Assembly (NCBI RefSeq): GCF_901709675.1
Contig: NC_051105.1
Span: forward strand, 7,121,104-7,185,103
Direction of reading: 5' to 3'
Length of the DNA: 64,000 nt
DNA from: Syngnathus acus
Taxonomy: Eukaryota; Chordata; Actinopteri; Syngnathiformes; Syngnathidae
Part shown: positions 36,201 to 46,600 of the stretch, piece after piece
How positions within the stretch are numbered: position 1 is the stretch's first letter
Layout of the letters: every line of letters begins with the position of its first letter
Notes under the pieces: generated by a model
What the model was told of the DNA's origin: nothing
The model's database searches: none
Seen by the model: only the letters and a program-made list of their open reading frames with translations
Position numbers and translations under genes: made by a program

Positions 36201-38898
36201 GCGTGTTTCTATGACAACCCGCACAAATGAATGAATCAGTTTTAAATCCCGTGTTTCAATCTTATTTGTTTTCAGGTTGCTTCGAGTGCTGCATCAAATG
36301 TTTAGGCGGTGTGCCGTACGCGTCGCTGGTGGCGACCATCTTGTGCTTCTCCGGCGTGGCCCTCTTCTGCGGCTGCGGTCACGTGGCACTCACGGGAACC
36401 GTCAGCATCCTGGAAAGTCACTTCTCCACGGTGGCCAGTGATCACGCCATGCTCACCGACGTGTAAGTGTGGCATCTCGATAAGATGGAATTTTAGAGAA
36501 AATGTGATTATGTTTGACCCCACAGTTTGTGATGTGATCTTTCTCTGCTGGTATCACAGGAGGCCAAATGTATGAAAAGCAAACCACTTTAATGACTTCA
36601 TTGTGGTTATTTTTAGTCCACTGTGTTTTCCAAATGCTGGGCCAGAGCTGTCCTAATATGGACCTTGTTACAAAAGCGTCCATTAGCCTCGGTAATAAAG
36701 GAGGAATGACAGGAGCTGAGCATGTTTGGTGTATGCGTCGATTTAGAAGCCTCTGTTGACTTTCAAAGTTCCTCCGGAGACATCGTCATCAAGTGTCTCT
36801 CTACGCTTGGACTGAGAGTGAGCAGCCGCTCTGCGTTTTGGTCTGGTTTCAGAATACAGCTGATGCAGTACGTCATCTACGGCATCGCCTCTTTCTTCTT
36901 CCTGTACGGCATCATCCTGCTTGCTGAGGGCTTCTACACCACCGGCGCCGTCAAGGAGCTGCACAGCGAGTTCAAGACCACCCTCTGCGGGCGATGCATC
37001 AGCGGAATGGTATTTTTGTAAACAGCCCATCGGCATGTCACAGTTGATTGTTGGAAGTTATTAAGTGCGCGAAGGAAAGATGAATTGTGAGAAAGTCAAG
37101 CACACCACATAGTCGCTCCCAAAGGAGGGGCTTCCTCGCGTATTTTTGGAGATGCAAGAGAACAAAATGAAGCAAAATGCCGCAAAAGAGTTACAACCTT
37201 ACACATTTATTTATGTATGTGTTATTTATTTTACATTCTTGTTTTGGTATTAATACACACACTTGTGAAAACATCAATTTGTTTTTGTAATACTACTAAT
37301 CATTTTCAGAAAAAGAATAAAAGAAGAATGGAAATGTATTTGTTCTAATTCTTCTTTATTCTAGTTCTTAATAATAATCATAATAATTAATTCAATGAAT
37401 TTGAATTAATTCTATTTTGTTAGAAAGAAAGAATTCTGACTTTTCTTCAAAAATCATGAAAAATATTTATAAAGTAATGATTAATTAATTTTAATACATT
37501 TTAAGAACTCAACAAAGTGCTGCACATATACAAATTGTAAATAAGTAAATAAATAGATGGATGTGATGGATACATTTCTGATACTGTCTGTGTGTCCTCA
37601 GTTTGTGTTCATCACCTACATTCTGGGCGTGGCTTGGCTGGGCGTATTCGGCTTCTCCGCCGTGCCCGTCTTCCTCTTTTACAACATGTGGTCCACGTGC
37701 GCCACCATGAAATCGGCCGCATCCAACCTCACCGACATCGACTCCATCTGCGTGGACGTCCGTCAGTACGGTAAGACATGGCGAACTTCTTGGCAGCTAC
37801 GGGAGCAGACTTTTGTCAAAGTTTCAAAGTAACCCATGAGCTTTCAGGAATCATCCCATGGAGTGCAACACCGGGGAAGGCCTGTGGATCCACGCTAGGT
37901 GACATCTGCAACACCAGCGAGGTGAGACAAAATCCTCCACGTATGTGCCGTGGCCCTAATGTAGAGAAAACAGATGTGACACCATTTTTTTTTTTCTTTT
38001 TCAGTTCTACCTGTCATATCACTTGTACATCGTAGCCTGTGCTGGAGCTGGAGCCACTGTGATCGCTCTGGTAAGAAAGCCTTAACACAAAATATGTCAA
38101 TGTTGTGATTCTCTCGCATTCCATTTTAGCAATCCATCTGCAAAGATGCTAGCACTGTGTTCTCATGAGAATTTAGTCGAAAATTGTACAAAAATGTCAA
38201 CAATGACTATGAACCTAAACAAACGCTTTTAAAGTGCCGATAGGATTACAGGGTTAGTGTATGTTATAAAAAAAAAAAATACAAAAGCTCTATTGGGTAT
38301 CAGCCCTCACCCCAAAACTGAATTCATCTTTTACATTAGTATAGTGGAACCTCTGAAGTTGCATTTTTTTTCATCTTACTTCAAATTGAGGAGGTGCGTT
38401 AAGAGAAAATACATAAAATAAGAAGGAAGACTTCATACGCATTGCCAATCAATATTAAAGTCTCTGTCACTTCATGAATCAATAAAAATCTATTGCACAT
38501 GAAACATTAGTACAATTTGGACCTAAAGAAAATAAACAGTACTTTTTAAAGATTAAATAAAAATGGATCAAGAAGTTAAACACAACTGAACTGCACTTGG
38601 GCAGTGATTCTGTCTTGTTTGCATTCGTACTAAATTCTCATGAGGTCTGACTTCACTTTGCAATGTCTGAAAGGATGTATGTACAGCTTTTGTGTGTCTA
38701 GACACAAGTGTGATGTATTTGCATTGCGAGCTGACTTTTTTTTTTTTTTTTTTTAACAAAGCGGTCCGAGTACGCCCGCATGTTCTCTCACAACCTTCTC
38801 TTGTTCTCTTCCACCAGCTGATCTACATGATGGCTACCACTTATAACTATGCCGTTTTGAAGTTTAAGAGTCGAGAAGACTGCTGCACTAAGTTTTAA
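21225..38898 (+). CDS. gpm6b: neuronal membrane glycoprotein M6-b, form with the CCTKF tail
   Basis: Proteolipid (PLP/DM20/M6) family protein with four membrane segments, found in neuronal and glial plasma membranes. Exons: 21225-21228 (ATGG only), 36276-36462, 36853-37009, 37602-37770, 37848-37921, 38005-38070 and last exon 38818-38898, giving 245 residues. Exon lengths 187, 157, 169, 74 and 66 equal those of the PLP1/DM20 gene. Seen: an N-terminal cysteine cluster [10 protein letters not shown] (palmitoylation-type), TM1 in exon 2, TM2 [20 protein letters not shown]3 [18 protein letters not shown], extracellular cysteines in exons 4-5, TM4 [14 protein letters not shown] and a tail ending CCTKF, as in human GPM6B. 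The exon 3 donor (ATG|GTATTT) is weak. The long N-terminal form known in mammals needs another first exon, which I did not find. Confidence 0.95.
21659..21683 (+). repeat. poly-C and (CA)n simple repeat
   Basis: 11 C followed by seven CA units, in gpm6b intron 1 near exon 1. Confidence 0.9.
23158..23300 (+). repeat. SINE-like dispersed repeat, head fragment
   Basis: The stretch ends its first part with CAGGGTTCAAATCCAGGTCA, a tRNA B-box-like GGTTCAAATCC. It resembles the head of a repeat common in teleost genomes, other copies of which appear at 23,930, 32,570 and 33,700. Degenerate. Confidence 0.5.
23930..24010 (+). repeat. SINE-like dispersed repeat, head fragment
   Basis: GGCAGCAAGGTGGACTAGTG followed by GTTAGCACTTAAGACT matches the tRNA-like 5' end typical of this fish repeat (A-box-like GTGG...GTTAGCA). 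It is truncated after about 80 bp. Confidence 0.55.
25850..25985 (+). repeat. dispersed repeat of the CTTGACCTACGA family
   Basis: CACCTTGACCTACGATCTTA, ATTCGTTCAGTGACCATGCT, CGTAACTCAAAACGTGTATC and a final AATCCGTTCCAGCCCC follow the order of a non-autonomous repeat frequent in fish genomes. A related fragment with TAGTGGAACCTCTGAAGTTG lies at 38,340. Confidence 0.65.
26618..26648 (+). repeat. (TTTA)n microsatellite
   Basis: About seven TTTA units with one break, in gpm6b intron 1. Confidence 0.9.
27595..27650 (+). repeat. dispersed repeat with GGTATC words, copy 2
   Basis: ATCAAAAGTACTGGTGGTAT followed by CGGGGCTCGGTATCGGTGCC closely matches copy 1 at 10,165-10,190. It lies in gpm6b intron 1. 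Confidence 0.5.
28430..28444 (+). promoter_or_regulatory. RFX X-box-like site, 3-nt spacer
   Basis: GTTTCC-TAT-GGCAAC has two good RFX half sites with a 3-nt spacer, which the family tolerates less well than two. It lies in gpm6b intron 1. The motif is seen; function is inferred. Confidence 0.35.
31440..31489 (+). repeat. A-rich (AAAT)n simple repeat
   Basis: Poly-A and AAAT units over 50 bp in gpm6b intron 1; it could be the tail of a decayed retroelement, but no body was recognised. Confidence 0.8.
32570..32800 (+). repeat. SINE-like dispersed repeat, near full length
   Basis: From 5' to 3': GGTTCAATTCCCACTATGGT (B-box-like), TGGGATTGACTGGCGAGACC, CCCAAAGTCAGCTGGGATAG GTTCCAA, and an ATGGATGGA tail. 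This order is the common teleost element that ends in ATGG repeats. The tRNA-derived origin is inferred from the B-box-like word. Confidence 0.7.
33700..33960 (+). repeat. SINE-like dispersed repeat, degenerate copy
   Basis: Shares GGTTAGCATGTTTGTTCTGT, GATTGACTGGTTACCAGTTC, AGGGTGTACTCC and an end AGAAAATAGATGACTAGA with the copy at 32,570, but is more diverged and has a small ACAC expansion near 33,907. Confidence 0.6.
38338..38430 (+). repeat. diverged fragment of a CTTGACCTACGA-type repeat
   Basis: Begins ATAGTGGAACCTCTGAAGTT, the usual start of such elements in fish, then decays. It lies in the gpm6b intron between exon 38005-38070 and the first terminal exon. Confidence 0.35.
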
Positions 38899-40054
38899 TT
38901 TCATTTTTCTTGTTGTTGTTTTTAACAACAGCGCGGCACGGCGCTCGCCGCAAAACCAACTAAAAACAATAGACAGAAAACCTCTCGTAGAACAAAGTGT
39001 AAATTGTTGACTGTGCGCTTTTTTTTTTTTTTTTTTAGCGAGGACGCCTAATGACACTTGGAGTGTTTAGACTAGTTTGTCTCACGCACTTCTAGATAAT
39101 GTCACATGACTTTCTCGCAGTACGCATGCCTAAAAAAACCACACCAGTGTTATTTATATTCTTCAATTCACATGCTCGCAGAGAAGACAGCATTTAGTCA
39201 TCAGTATTCACTTGACGTCATTGGATCTGCTTAAATGCATCACATTAGACAAATGCAAATAATTGTCAAGTTTACATTTAAAGAAATTTCGAGGCCGCTT
39301 TTATTGGTCATAAACCCACTCATGACTTGTCAAGTCTTTCATATTTTACGTCAAGCCTATAACGAAGGCTCATATCTCGTTGAAGTTACGTTTTCATGAT
39401 GTGTTAGAGCCACACTGAAAATAAAATAATTATTGAACATATGAGGAAACAATTTTTAATCATTTAGCATTGTAATATTACAACTTTATTTTCATTAATT
39501 AGTTCTTTTTTTCTTATAAATGACTTTTATTTTTTAATTTTTTGGTTATGTTATAACTTTATTCTTGTTCTTTTACTTTTTACTCTTCTCTTTTTTCACA
39601 GCTTCATGACAATGACTATTCTTGTAACATTGTATCAAATTTTTTTCAAAACGTTTATTTTCCTAGCACAAAATAGTCTGTAAAGTTTGACATTTTTTTG
39701 CTAAATCAAAAATAAAATAAAAAATAAAAAATCACACTTCTCTTAACCTTTCAACTTAATTCTCAAAAGTCTTTTGTTAGTTTCAGCGTGGCTCTAAAAC
39801 TACTTCTCATTAGTATGATTATGATTTTCAAAAAAAAAAGCATAAATGTGTTATTTTTTTTACATTAGAGCAGATGCTGGTTTTGCCTTCACTATAAAAT
39901 GTTGTCCTTCATTTCTTCTCGAAAGTGCCATTGAAGAGCCTTTTTTATCTTAACACTGAGCTTAAAAGTCTGTTTATAGTCACTTACAATTTTCATATAT
40001 TTAATTACATCTTGTTTTTTCCTTTGAAGACTGTAGCCTTTACATTCTTTATAA

Positions 40055-40060
40055 AATAAA
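40055..40060 (+). terminator. polyadenylation signal for the short gpm6b form
   Basis: AATAAA about 1.16 kb after the first gpm6b stop codon (38898), followed by a T-rich stretch. It is the likely 3' end of the transcript ending with exon 38818-38898. Confidence 0.45.
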
Positions 40061-40764
40061 CACATTTTGTTTAAAAAAAAATTACCTCGTTTATTTCTTA
40101 AGTCCTGATGAAAATGTGTTGAAACGACATAAATTTAGATTATTTGCGCACGCTCTGTACTAACCTCCAAAAGCTTGCATCCTCTGGCTTTCTTTTTCTA
40201 CTCACCCACATGCTGTTAAGGTGTCATTTCTGTAGTATTTTAATAATTAATACGAATCACCATCAGACAATAATAGACCCTTTTGACGTCAAACCAATTT
40301 GAAACGTCACTATTATTCAAAGGCGGACATAATGAATGAAATGTAAAGTGAGATTAAGTGGTGAAAATCGGTGATATTTCCACATTTCTTTGGTCATTGT
40401 GTCAACCTATGAAATAAAATACAGATCAGAAAAGTGCTCGAAATCTTTCGTTTGAGATATCGCACATCATCAGGCCATCAGTAGTATTTAGCTGCAAATT
40501 AAGTTACAAAAAAAACTTTCAGAAAATTCCCTTGTAGCTTTAATCTTTCCCCCAGTTACCAATAATAATAATAATAAAAAATAAAAAAAACGATAAATCT
40601 CACTTTAGCTTTCATATTAGTTTAGGTCTCATCACATTGGCAAATACAAGAATCAAAACGCTCAGAAGTGATTCGACACCACAACTACAAAGGGTCTATT
40701 GCCTTCCCTATGTTGTTTGTGTAACGTATGTAGACCCCGACATACTCGTGGTTCCTTTTATAAT

Positions 40765-40783
40765 CCCCCCCCCCCCCCCCCCC
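40765..40783 (+). repeat. 19-base poly-C run
   Basis: Uninterrupted C tract about 230 bp upstream of the second gpm6b terminal exon. Homopolymers of this length are unstable and hard to sequence, so the exact count is uncertain. Confidence 0.9.
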
Positions 40784-41009
40784 AAATAAATTAGGGCCGA
40801 CATGCTGGGTGTTCGTGTTGTTTCTTTCTTTCATTTGCAGTTATAATGACTGTCAATAATTCATGACTTTTCGCTATTAGCTGTCTCTTCCTCTCACGAA
40901 TAGCGGGTGTCCACTGCACTGTAGTTTAAGACTCCTTTTGACAAGCTTTTTGCTTTGCCTCTTCTCTTTGCCCTGCTCACCGGCCACCCACCTCACCCTT
41001 CTGTTCCAG

Positions 41010-41159
41010 ATCCACTTCCTCATGATTCTCTCCGCAAACTGGGCCTACCTTAAGGACGCCAGTCAAATGCATGCCTACCAAGACATCAAAATGAAAGAGG
41101 AGCAGGAGCTGCAGGACATCACGTCACGCTCCAAGGAATGCCTTCATTCCTACACATAA
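41010..41159 (+). CDS. gpm6b: gpm6b alternative last exon (SYT tail)
   Basis: 150-bp alternative terminal exon with CAG acceptor (TTCTGTTCCAG), in the same phase as exon 38818-38898. Joined to exon 38005-38070 it continues IHFLMILSANWAYLKDA and ends in a charged cytoplasmic tail (KMKEEQELQDI, then SYT), for a 268-residue protein. This is the M6a-like tail known from other GPM6B forms. It lies 2.1 kb beyond the first terminal exon, so the choice depends on both splicing and polyadenylation. Confidence 0.94.
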   Translation: MHFLMILSANWAYLKDASQMHAYQDIKMKEEQELQDITSRSKECLHSYT

Positions 41160-43609
41160 GGCCATTGCACACACGCACACACACGTTCATGCAAAGGGCA
41201 CACAAGGCCATTCTGAACCCGTCGGGCTACAATAACCACCTGTGCCGTACTAACAGACTAACACGCTGCAGCTTCTGCACTAACTCCACATGCAGTATTT
41301 TGCTTCTTTTACATGCCCGTTTGGTTGTCTTGATCGCCTTTGGCTGTCATTTTTTTTAACCACTATTTGCAAGGTGAATCCACATTATTATTACGGTTAC
41401 ACATATGGTAACCACAGTGTGACAAGAGGCAATACATTGACAAGTATTGAATTATTCCCAAGTTTATTAAGGCTGTAAAATCTGCTCATGACACGCACAA
41501 AAACATGACTGTGAATTTATTTCAACAGATTTAAAAATTGGATAAACGTGCATGAAGGCAGTCTTATGTGCTGCAGTATTAACTTCCTGGCCTATATTAA
41601 CTCTACCTCAGGGGTCTGCTGGAGCTGGATGAACAATGAAAAAATGTAAAGCATGTACTGTACAACTATAATTTTGTATATGTGAATGCTCACTAAGCCA
41701 CAACATTAGGTATACGTGTTAAATCCAATTCAAAGGGAGACCTTTACTATACTCCAGACTATTTAATGGTGCATCGCAATAAATAAGAATATCGTAGAAA
41801 TTAATTTACTACATACGCAGTGAAATATTTCATGATTGAATGATATCATTTGAATGATAATAGTTTATAGCTAATGAACCCCCCCCCCCCCGCCTCTCCA
41901 ATGAATATGTCAAGAAATTGGAAAGCCCCTCCTGAAAAGTATTTTTTGCATTTTTAATGAATCTGTAAAAATGTTTTTTTTTATGGTTTCACAATGTTTT
42001 CCACTTTGGCATGAAAAGGGCTTCAAATTCACACTTTTAGAGAACTGACGCTGACTCAAACCAAAAATATGCTTCCTAAAATGAGCTCACTTGAACAATT
42101 CCTTACAGGGTCTTTTCATCATAGAAAAAAAACATCAACAGTTTTTCATTATTTTTCTCATGCTGTTGCGCTTCCTCTAAAGCTCTCAGTTTGAAAAGCA
42201 TTAATGTGATACAATTTAAAAACTATATTATAAAATAGCCGTTACAATAATGTTTGAAGGACATTGTTACATTCTGCGTGTTTCTATTATTGTCAAGCTG
42301 AGAACTTTTTTTTCATCTTTTGTGTCACTTTACAGCAAGCGTATCCTTGTAAAGGGTTTCACCGTCGCTTTCTCAAGACTTAATAGAACTTTTAGCTTGA
42401 CCTAATGCTTGCCAAATAGTGAGTCCACCACTTTGCTAGCCATAAATGGAAGTAGCTCCTTGTTAACTGTATATATTACTTTTTACAATAAAATAAATGG
42501 GTGTGCCTTTTTGGAAGTGCTAGTAGCCTAGTTGATTGGAGGAAAACCTATGAGGTAGTTTAAATTTGACAAATTGTGAGTACTTGTGTATTAAGGATTT
42601 TTAATATTTTATAATAATACAGTAATCGTATTATGTTTGAATAGAATGTTCCATACAGTTCTTGTGTTGTTTCATATTACATAGTGTGGCTGTACCTAAT
42701 ATTGTGGACAGTGAGTAGAACTTCATAGCCTAAATTACACTCTGTATTATAGCATGCCAATATAAGCCATAACAACAATTACTGACTAACTACAAATAAG
42801 TATTTGAGCCCTCAAACTTACTGTTTTAGCTCATTATTTTGACCTGTAGTGACTCAACAGTGTGATCAAACCAGAAGTGTGCTTGGGCTGAACAAGTTTG
42901 GATTATCTAAAGAACTTGAAGGTGTAAACTGTGTAAAATTTTTAAAAACATTTTTTTCATCATTTTTCTATAATTGCATTGGAATTTGATGTGTTATAAT
43001 TACTGTTGTGTAATCATTTTATTCTATTAGTTGCTGCGCTAACTTTTTTTGTTGCATGAAGATTGAATGCAGAGTTGAGACACGATGAGGTTTGCTGATT
43101 TTGTGAAAGTAGGCAGTGTTTGCCTGTTCTTGTTTTGTTTAATGATTCGCTCAGTAATTGTAGATGCTTTTAGGTTACTTTAGCTGACTGTATGTAAATC
43201 TTATTAGTAAACATTTTCTACAAATCTTTTCTATGAATGTTGAAGGGCTTACCCCCAGTGAATTGTAACTTTAAACAAGCTTCGACATTTTTGCAATGGC
43301 TATTAGCCAAAGTGTGACTTGCAAGTGTCTCCTTTTGAATCAACCAAAAACATGAAGAAGAAGAAAAAAAAAAGCTACCTATCAATCATTTGGAGGACAA
43401 ACAAATCAACATCACGTTTTGCTGAAGAGATAAAACCCACACACAATTGGCCTGTTATTTTTTTTTTTAATGAAAATAAAAAAAAGTGAAAGCAAAATCT
43501 CTATTAATCTTTCACTTTACAACAAATACAAGGAATGTGTTGGTGTTCATGCATTTCTTCATCCACAATGTATCAAAAGTGTAAAAACATTCACCAGCAA
43601 ATTAGCAGT
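41160..43609. other. convergent 3' UTRs of gpm6b (+) and ofd1 (-)
   Basis: Gene-free. The left part to about 42,515 is gpm6b 3' UTR; the right part is ofd1 3' UTR or spacer. A minus-strand ATTAAA (TTTAAT on plus) at 43,466-43,471 is a possible ofd1 signal. Runs of C (41,879-41,891) and A or T are present; nothing else was recognised. Confidence 0.5.
42487..42497 (+). terminator. polyadenylation signal for the long gpm6b form
   Basis: Two overlapping AATAAA hexamers followed within 20 nt by a GT/T-rich stretch (GGGTGTGCCTTTTTGG). This implies a 3' UTR of about 1.35 kb after the stop at 41159 and ends 1.1 kb before the convergent ofd1 gene. Confidence 0.6.
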
Positions 43610-46600
43610 TCACCAAAAATCCTCATCTTCATCCTTGTGCGAGTATGCTGCAATGCTGTGGAAACAAAGACGAGCTCATTAAGTGCGACTCTACTTGAGC
43701 GGGGATATAAAAAGTAAAATAGGAGATGAGAGAGCAGAAAATAAATGAAATGTCATTCGGGGATGGATTGTGGAGGCTTATGTATGTATTATTAAAATGG
43801 ATCAGTGAAGCCATACCTATTATCTTTCTCCTCAGACAAACTCTTGACCTCTGGGCTCACGTGTTCTTCACCTCCAGAGCTCTGACAAAAAAAAAAAAAA
43901 ATCAATAAAAGTCAAGATGACTACAGTGGATTTTTTTCTTTTAAAATAATTAAATAATAATAGACCTTATCCCCAAAAAGATTTTTTTTAATTTTTACTT
44001 CCACGTTAAAGCTAAAGCACAATACAAATTGCAATAGAACAATATTTATAGCCATATTTTTTATATCATCTATGAAAAATGACCAATATTACTTCCGCTC
44101 ACTGAGTCACTTAGTTGTGAAACTCTTCTTTATGATTTGTCACTACACTGTCTGTCTCTATACTGCCCCCTGGTGGCAAAGGCACACACACCAGAAGGAG
44201 TGGTACAAATGTCAATTGACATTGAATCATGAAATCATAATGCACAAACGGTTTAATTGCTTCTATTTAATTTTGTTACCAGTGCATGGGTGGGATTTAC
44301 CTTGTCTTGTTTCTTTTCTCTGGCTTCCAAAACCATCTTCATGTATTTCTCCAAGGGGTTTTCATTTGGGACTTCTGCTTCCTGCCTCTTGTCCCCATCT
44401 GCCTTGACTTCCTTCTCCTCCACCACCTCCTGTTGTTGTTGTTGTTGTTTTTGTTGTTGTAAGAGCTAAGCAAGCACACAAGAAACCAACAAAAGGGATG
44501 AGTGGTTTAGACAAAAACAAACAAAAGTAAAGGACTAGTCAGTTAGTTACAGTTTCTTTCTCTAGTCTTTCCACTTCCTGCTGTTCTCTCTCTCTGGCCT
44601 CCTCTTGCTCCCTTCGCCTCACTTCTTGCCTTTCTTTTCTTTCTCGTTCCCATCGCTGTTCCTTATCCTCTTTATCCTCAATCTCAGGGGCTGTTGAGAT
44701 TTGGGAAGATTCTGGGGGAAAAAAAGAAAAGGTATTATAATACCTTACAGGACTTGTCAACTGTTCTTGTCACTCACCCACTCGGCCCCGTGAGTCAGTC
44801 GCGGCTACCGGGAGGTCCCTCGGGGACTGTGGGCGGGGGACGGTGGGGCCACCAGGGGCCTCGGAGGAAGAGAGAGGGACGGCAGTGTCCAAGAGAAGCT
44901 CTGGAATGTAGCCGGGTTCTAGAGGGAGACACGGACAAAGGGATCTTTTATGCTTTGCCCACCGCCCCTCCTAAACAGGGCCACAGAAGCAGCGAAGAAT
45001 ACATAATCGGAGGCCCTTCATCTTGGCCACTGTGTGAGGTTCTGGTCTCACACAGAAACTCATTAAAATGGTCTGCACATGAGCCAAAACCTCCAGACAA
45101 GACATGTCGCCTATTGCGGAAAGTCACAGAAAATCTACATTGCAAATATTTTTATTGCAAATCATATAAAATATTTTTTTAAAAGTATTAGTATATAACA
45201 TATTTAATTTATTAAAGCAAGGAAAAGTGTGGATTTTTTTTTTAAATAATTAATTTTGTGGATATACTGTAAAATGAAACATGTCCAACTCCAAACTGCC
45301 AGCAGCAAATTAGTCAGAGTTCTTTTATGCTGTGTGCGTAAAATGTCAACAAAATTCGGAGTGGTAAGAAGAAGCACCACTTAAGGCTACCTGGTGAAAT
45401 GCCAGTGAGATCCTCAATGTTTATCATCTCAGGCTGCGGGGAGGAATGTGAGCTGGAGGAGACGTGTTGTTGATTTGGAACACTGAAAGGAAAGTAGTAA
45501 TTCACTGTCAGATGCATGCGTGTCACTGTTGTTGTTGGGGGAAAAAAAATAACAGCAAGCAGCGCCAGACGGTACCTGTGACGATTTCGGACCGTGCTCT
45601 GGAGCTGAGGGCTGCGAGGGGGGCTCAGCTCGGGGGAGAATTCACCTGAGCTGGACGCCTCGTCTTGGGGGGCCGAGGGGAGGCGGCTGTCCTGTGAGTC
45701 CTGGAGCAACGCCGCCGAAGCGACTTCTGGCAAAAGCGAAGAATTAAATAATGAAAGCTTTATGGGTAAGACGTACATTCGCTGGGCACACTACAGTATG
45801 GAATTTTTTAAATTTCATCTTTTTAAATTTTTTTAAAGCTTTTAAGAATTTCAATTTCACATAGTGTGTTGTGCTGAACATGACTATCGACTTTCTGTAC
45901 CAGCTGCATCTGAAGGAAGCGTTCTCCTGGTGAGAAAGGACACATGTGAGAATGAGCGTTGCTCTTTAGGGGGGTCATCACGTCTCGTAGACTGAAGTTC
46001 AGCTGACGAAAGGCTGCTTATGCCGTAAGACTTGTTAAGCTGGTCTTGATAGAAGGTCACTCGGTGTTGAGGAGCTGGAAAGGCGTTTCCGGCATCAGAG
46101 GCTGCTGGGGAGGGGGTTCGTGCTTTTTTGGGGGAAAGTGGTCGAATGAAGCTCTTTGACAGGTGGGAGGTGTAAGGGTGAGAGAGGTCAGAATTTTGTG
46201 TCAGCTGAGGCGAGTCAGCCCGACTTGAAGGGGTTGAGGGGCGCCTTCGTGAGACGCTGGAGCGCGCTGCCCTCTGCTGGTACTTTCGGCATTTTGCCTC
46301 CAAGCTTTCAGACTCCTTCTCCAGCTCTCGCATGCGAGCGTTGCATTCGGCCAGCATCTCCAAGTCGGAGTTGGAGTCGGCGTGCGCGAGCTGGCCAACA
46401 TCGCCGACGTAAGCCGCTCGGGACCACGGCGCCGCTCGGTCCACGTGGATGTCGGGGAGGGCCAGCTTGTCCATCACAGAGCGGTCCACCAGGGAAGGCT
46501 TGGGGTTGAGGAGCACTTCGTTTTCAAGAGCTGTGGAAAAAAGTATTTGACCCAGTTTTGTATTCTGAGCCAAAGCAAGCTTCCCGCGCTACCAGATACC

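Larger units (their letters stand above)
21229..36275 (+). other. gpm6b intron 1
   Basis: 15 kb intron after a 4-nt coding first exon. No coding exon was recognised. It carries several dispersed repeats (listed), simple repeats, and an X-box-like word at 28,430-28,444. Open frames such as 35,628-36,038 have no recognisable domain. The mammalian alternative first exon (ending in ...ERK) would be expected in or upstream of this region, but I could not identify it. Confidence 0.55.
38899..41009 (+). other. gpm6b 3' UTR and intron between terminal exons
   Basis: AT-rich sequence between the two alternative last exons. It is the 3' UTR of one transcript and an intron of the other. It holds the 40,055 polyadenylation signal, an (AAT)n stretch at about 40,560-40,590 and a run of 19 C at 40,765-40,783. 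No other exon was seen. Confidence 0.6.

Noticed and set aside
45884-45900. In-frame continuation of the large ofd1 exon to a TAG
   Set aside because: A GTACAG donor at 45,900 precedes it, and the next exon continues in phase to the conserved C terminus.
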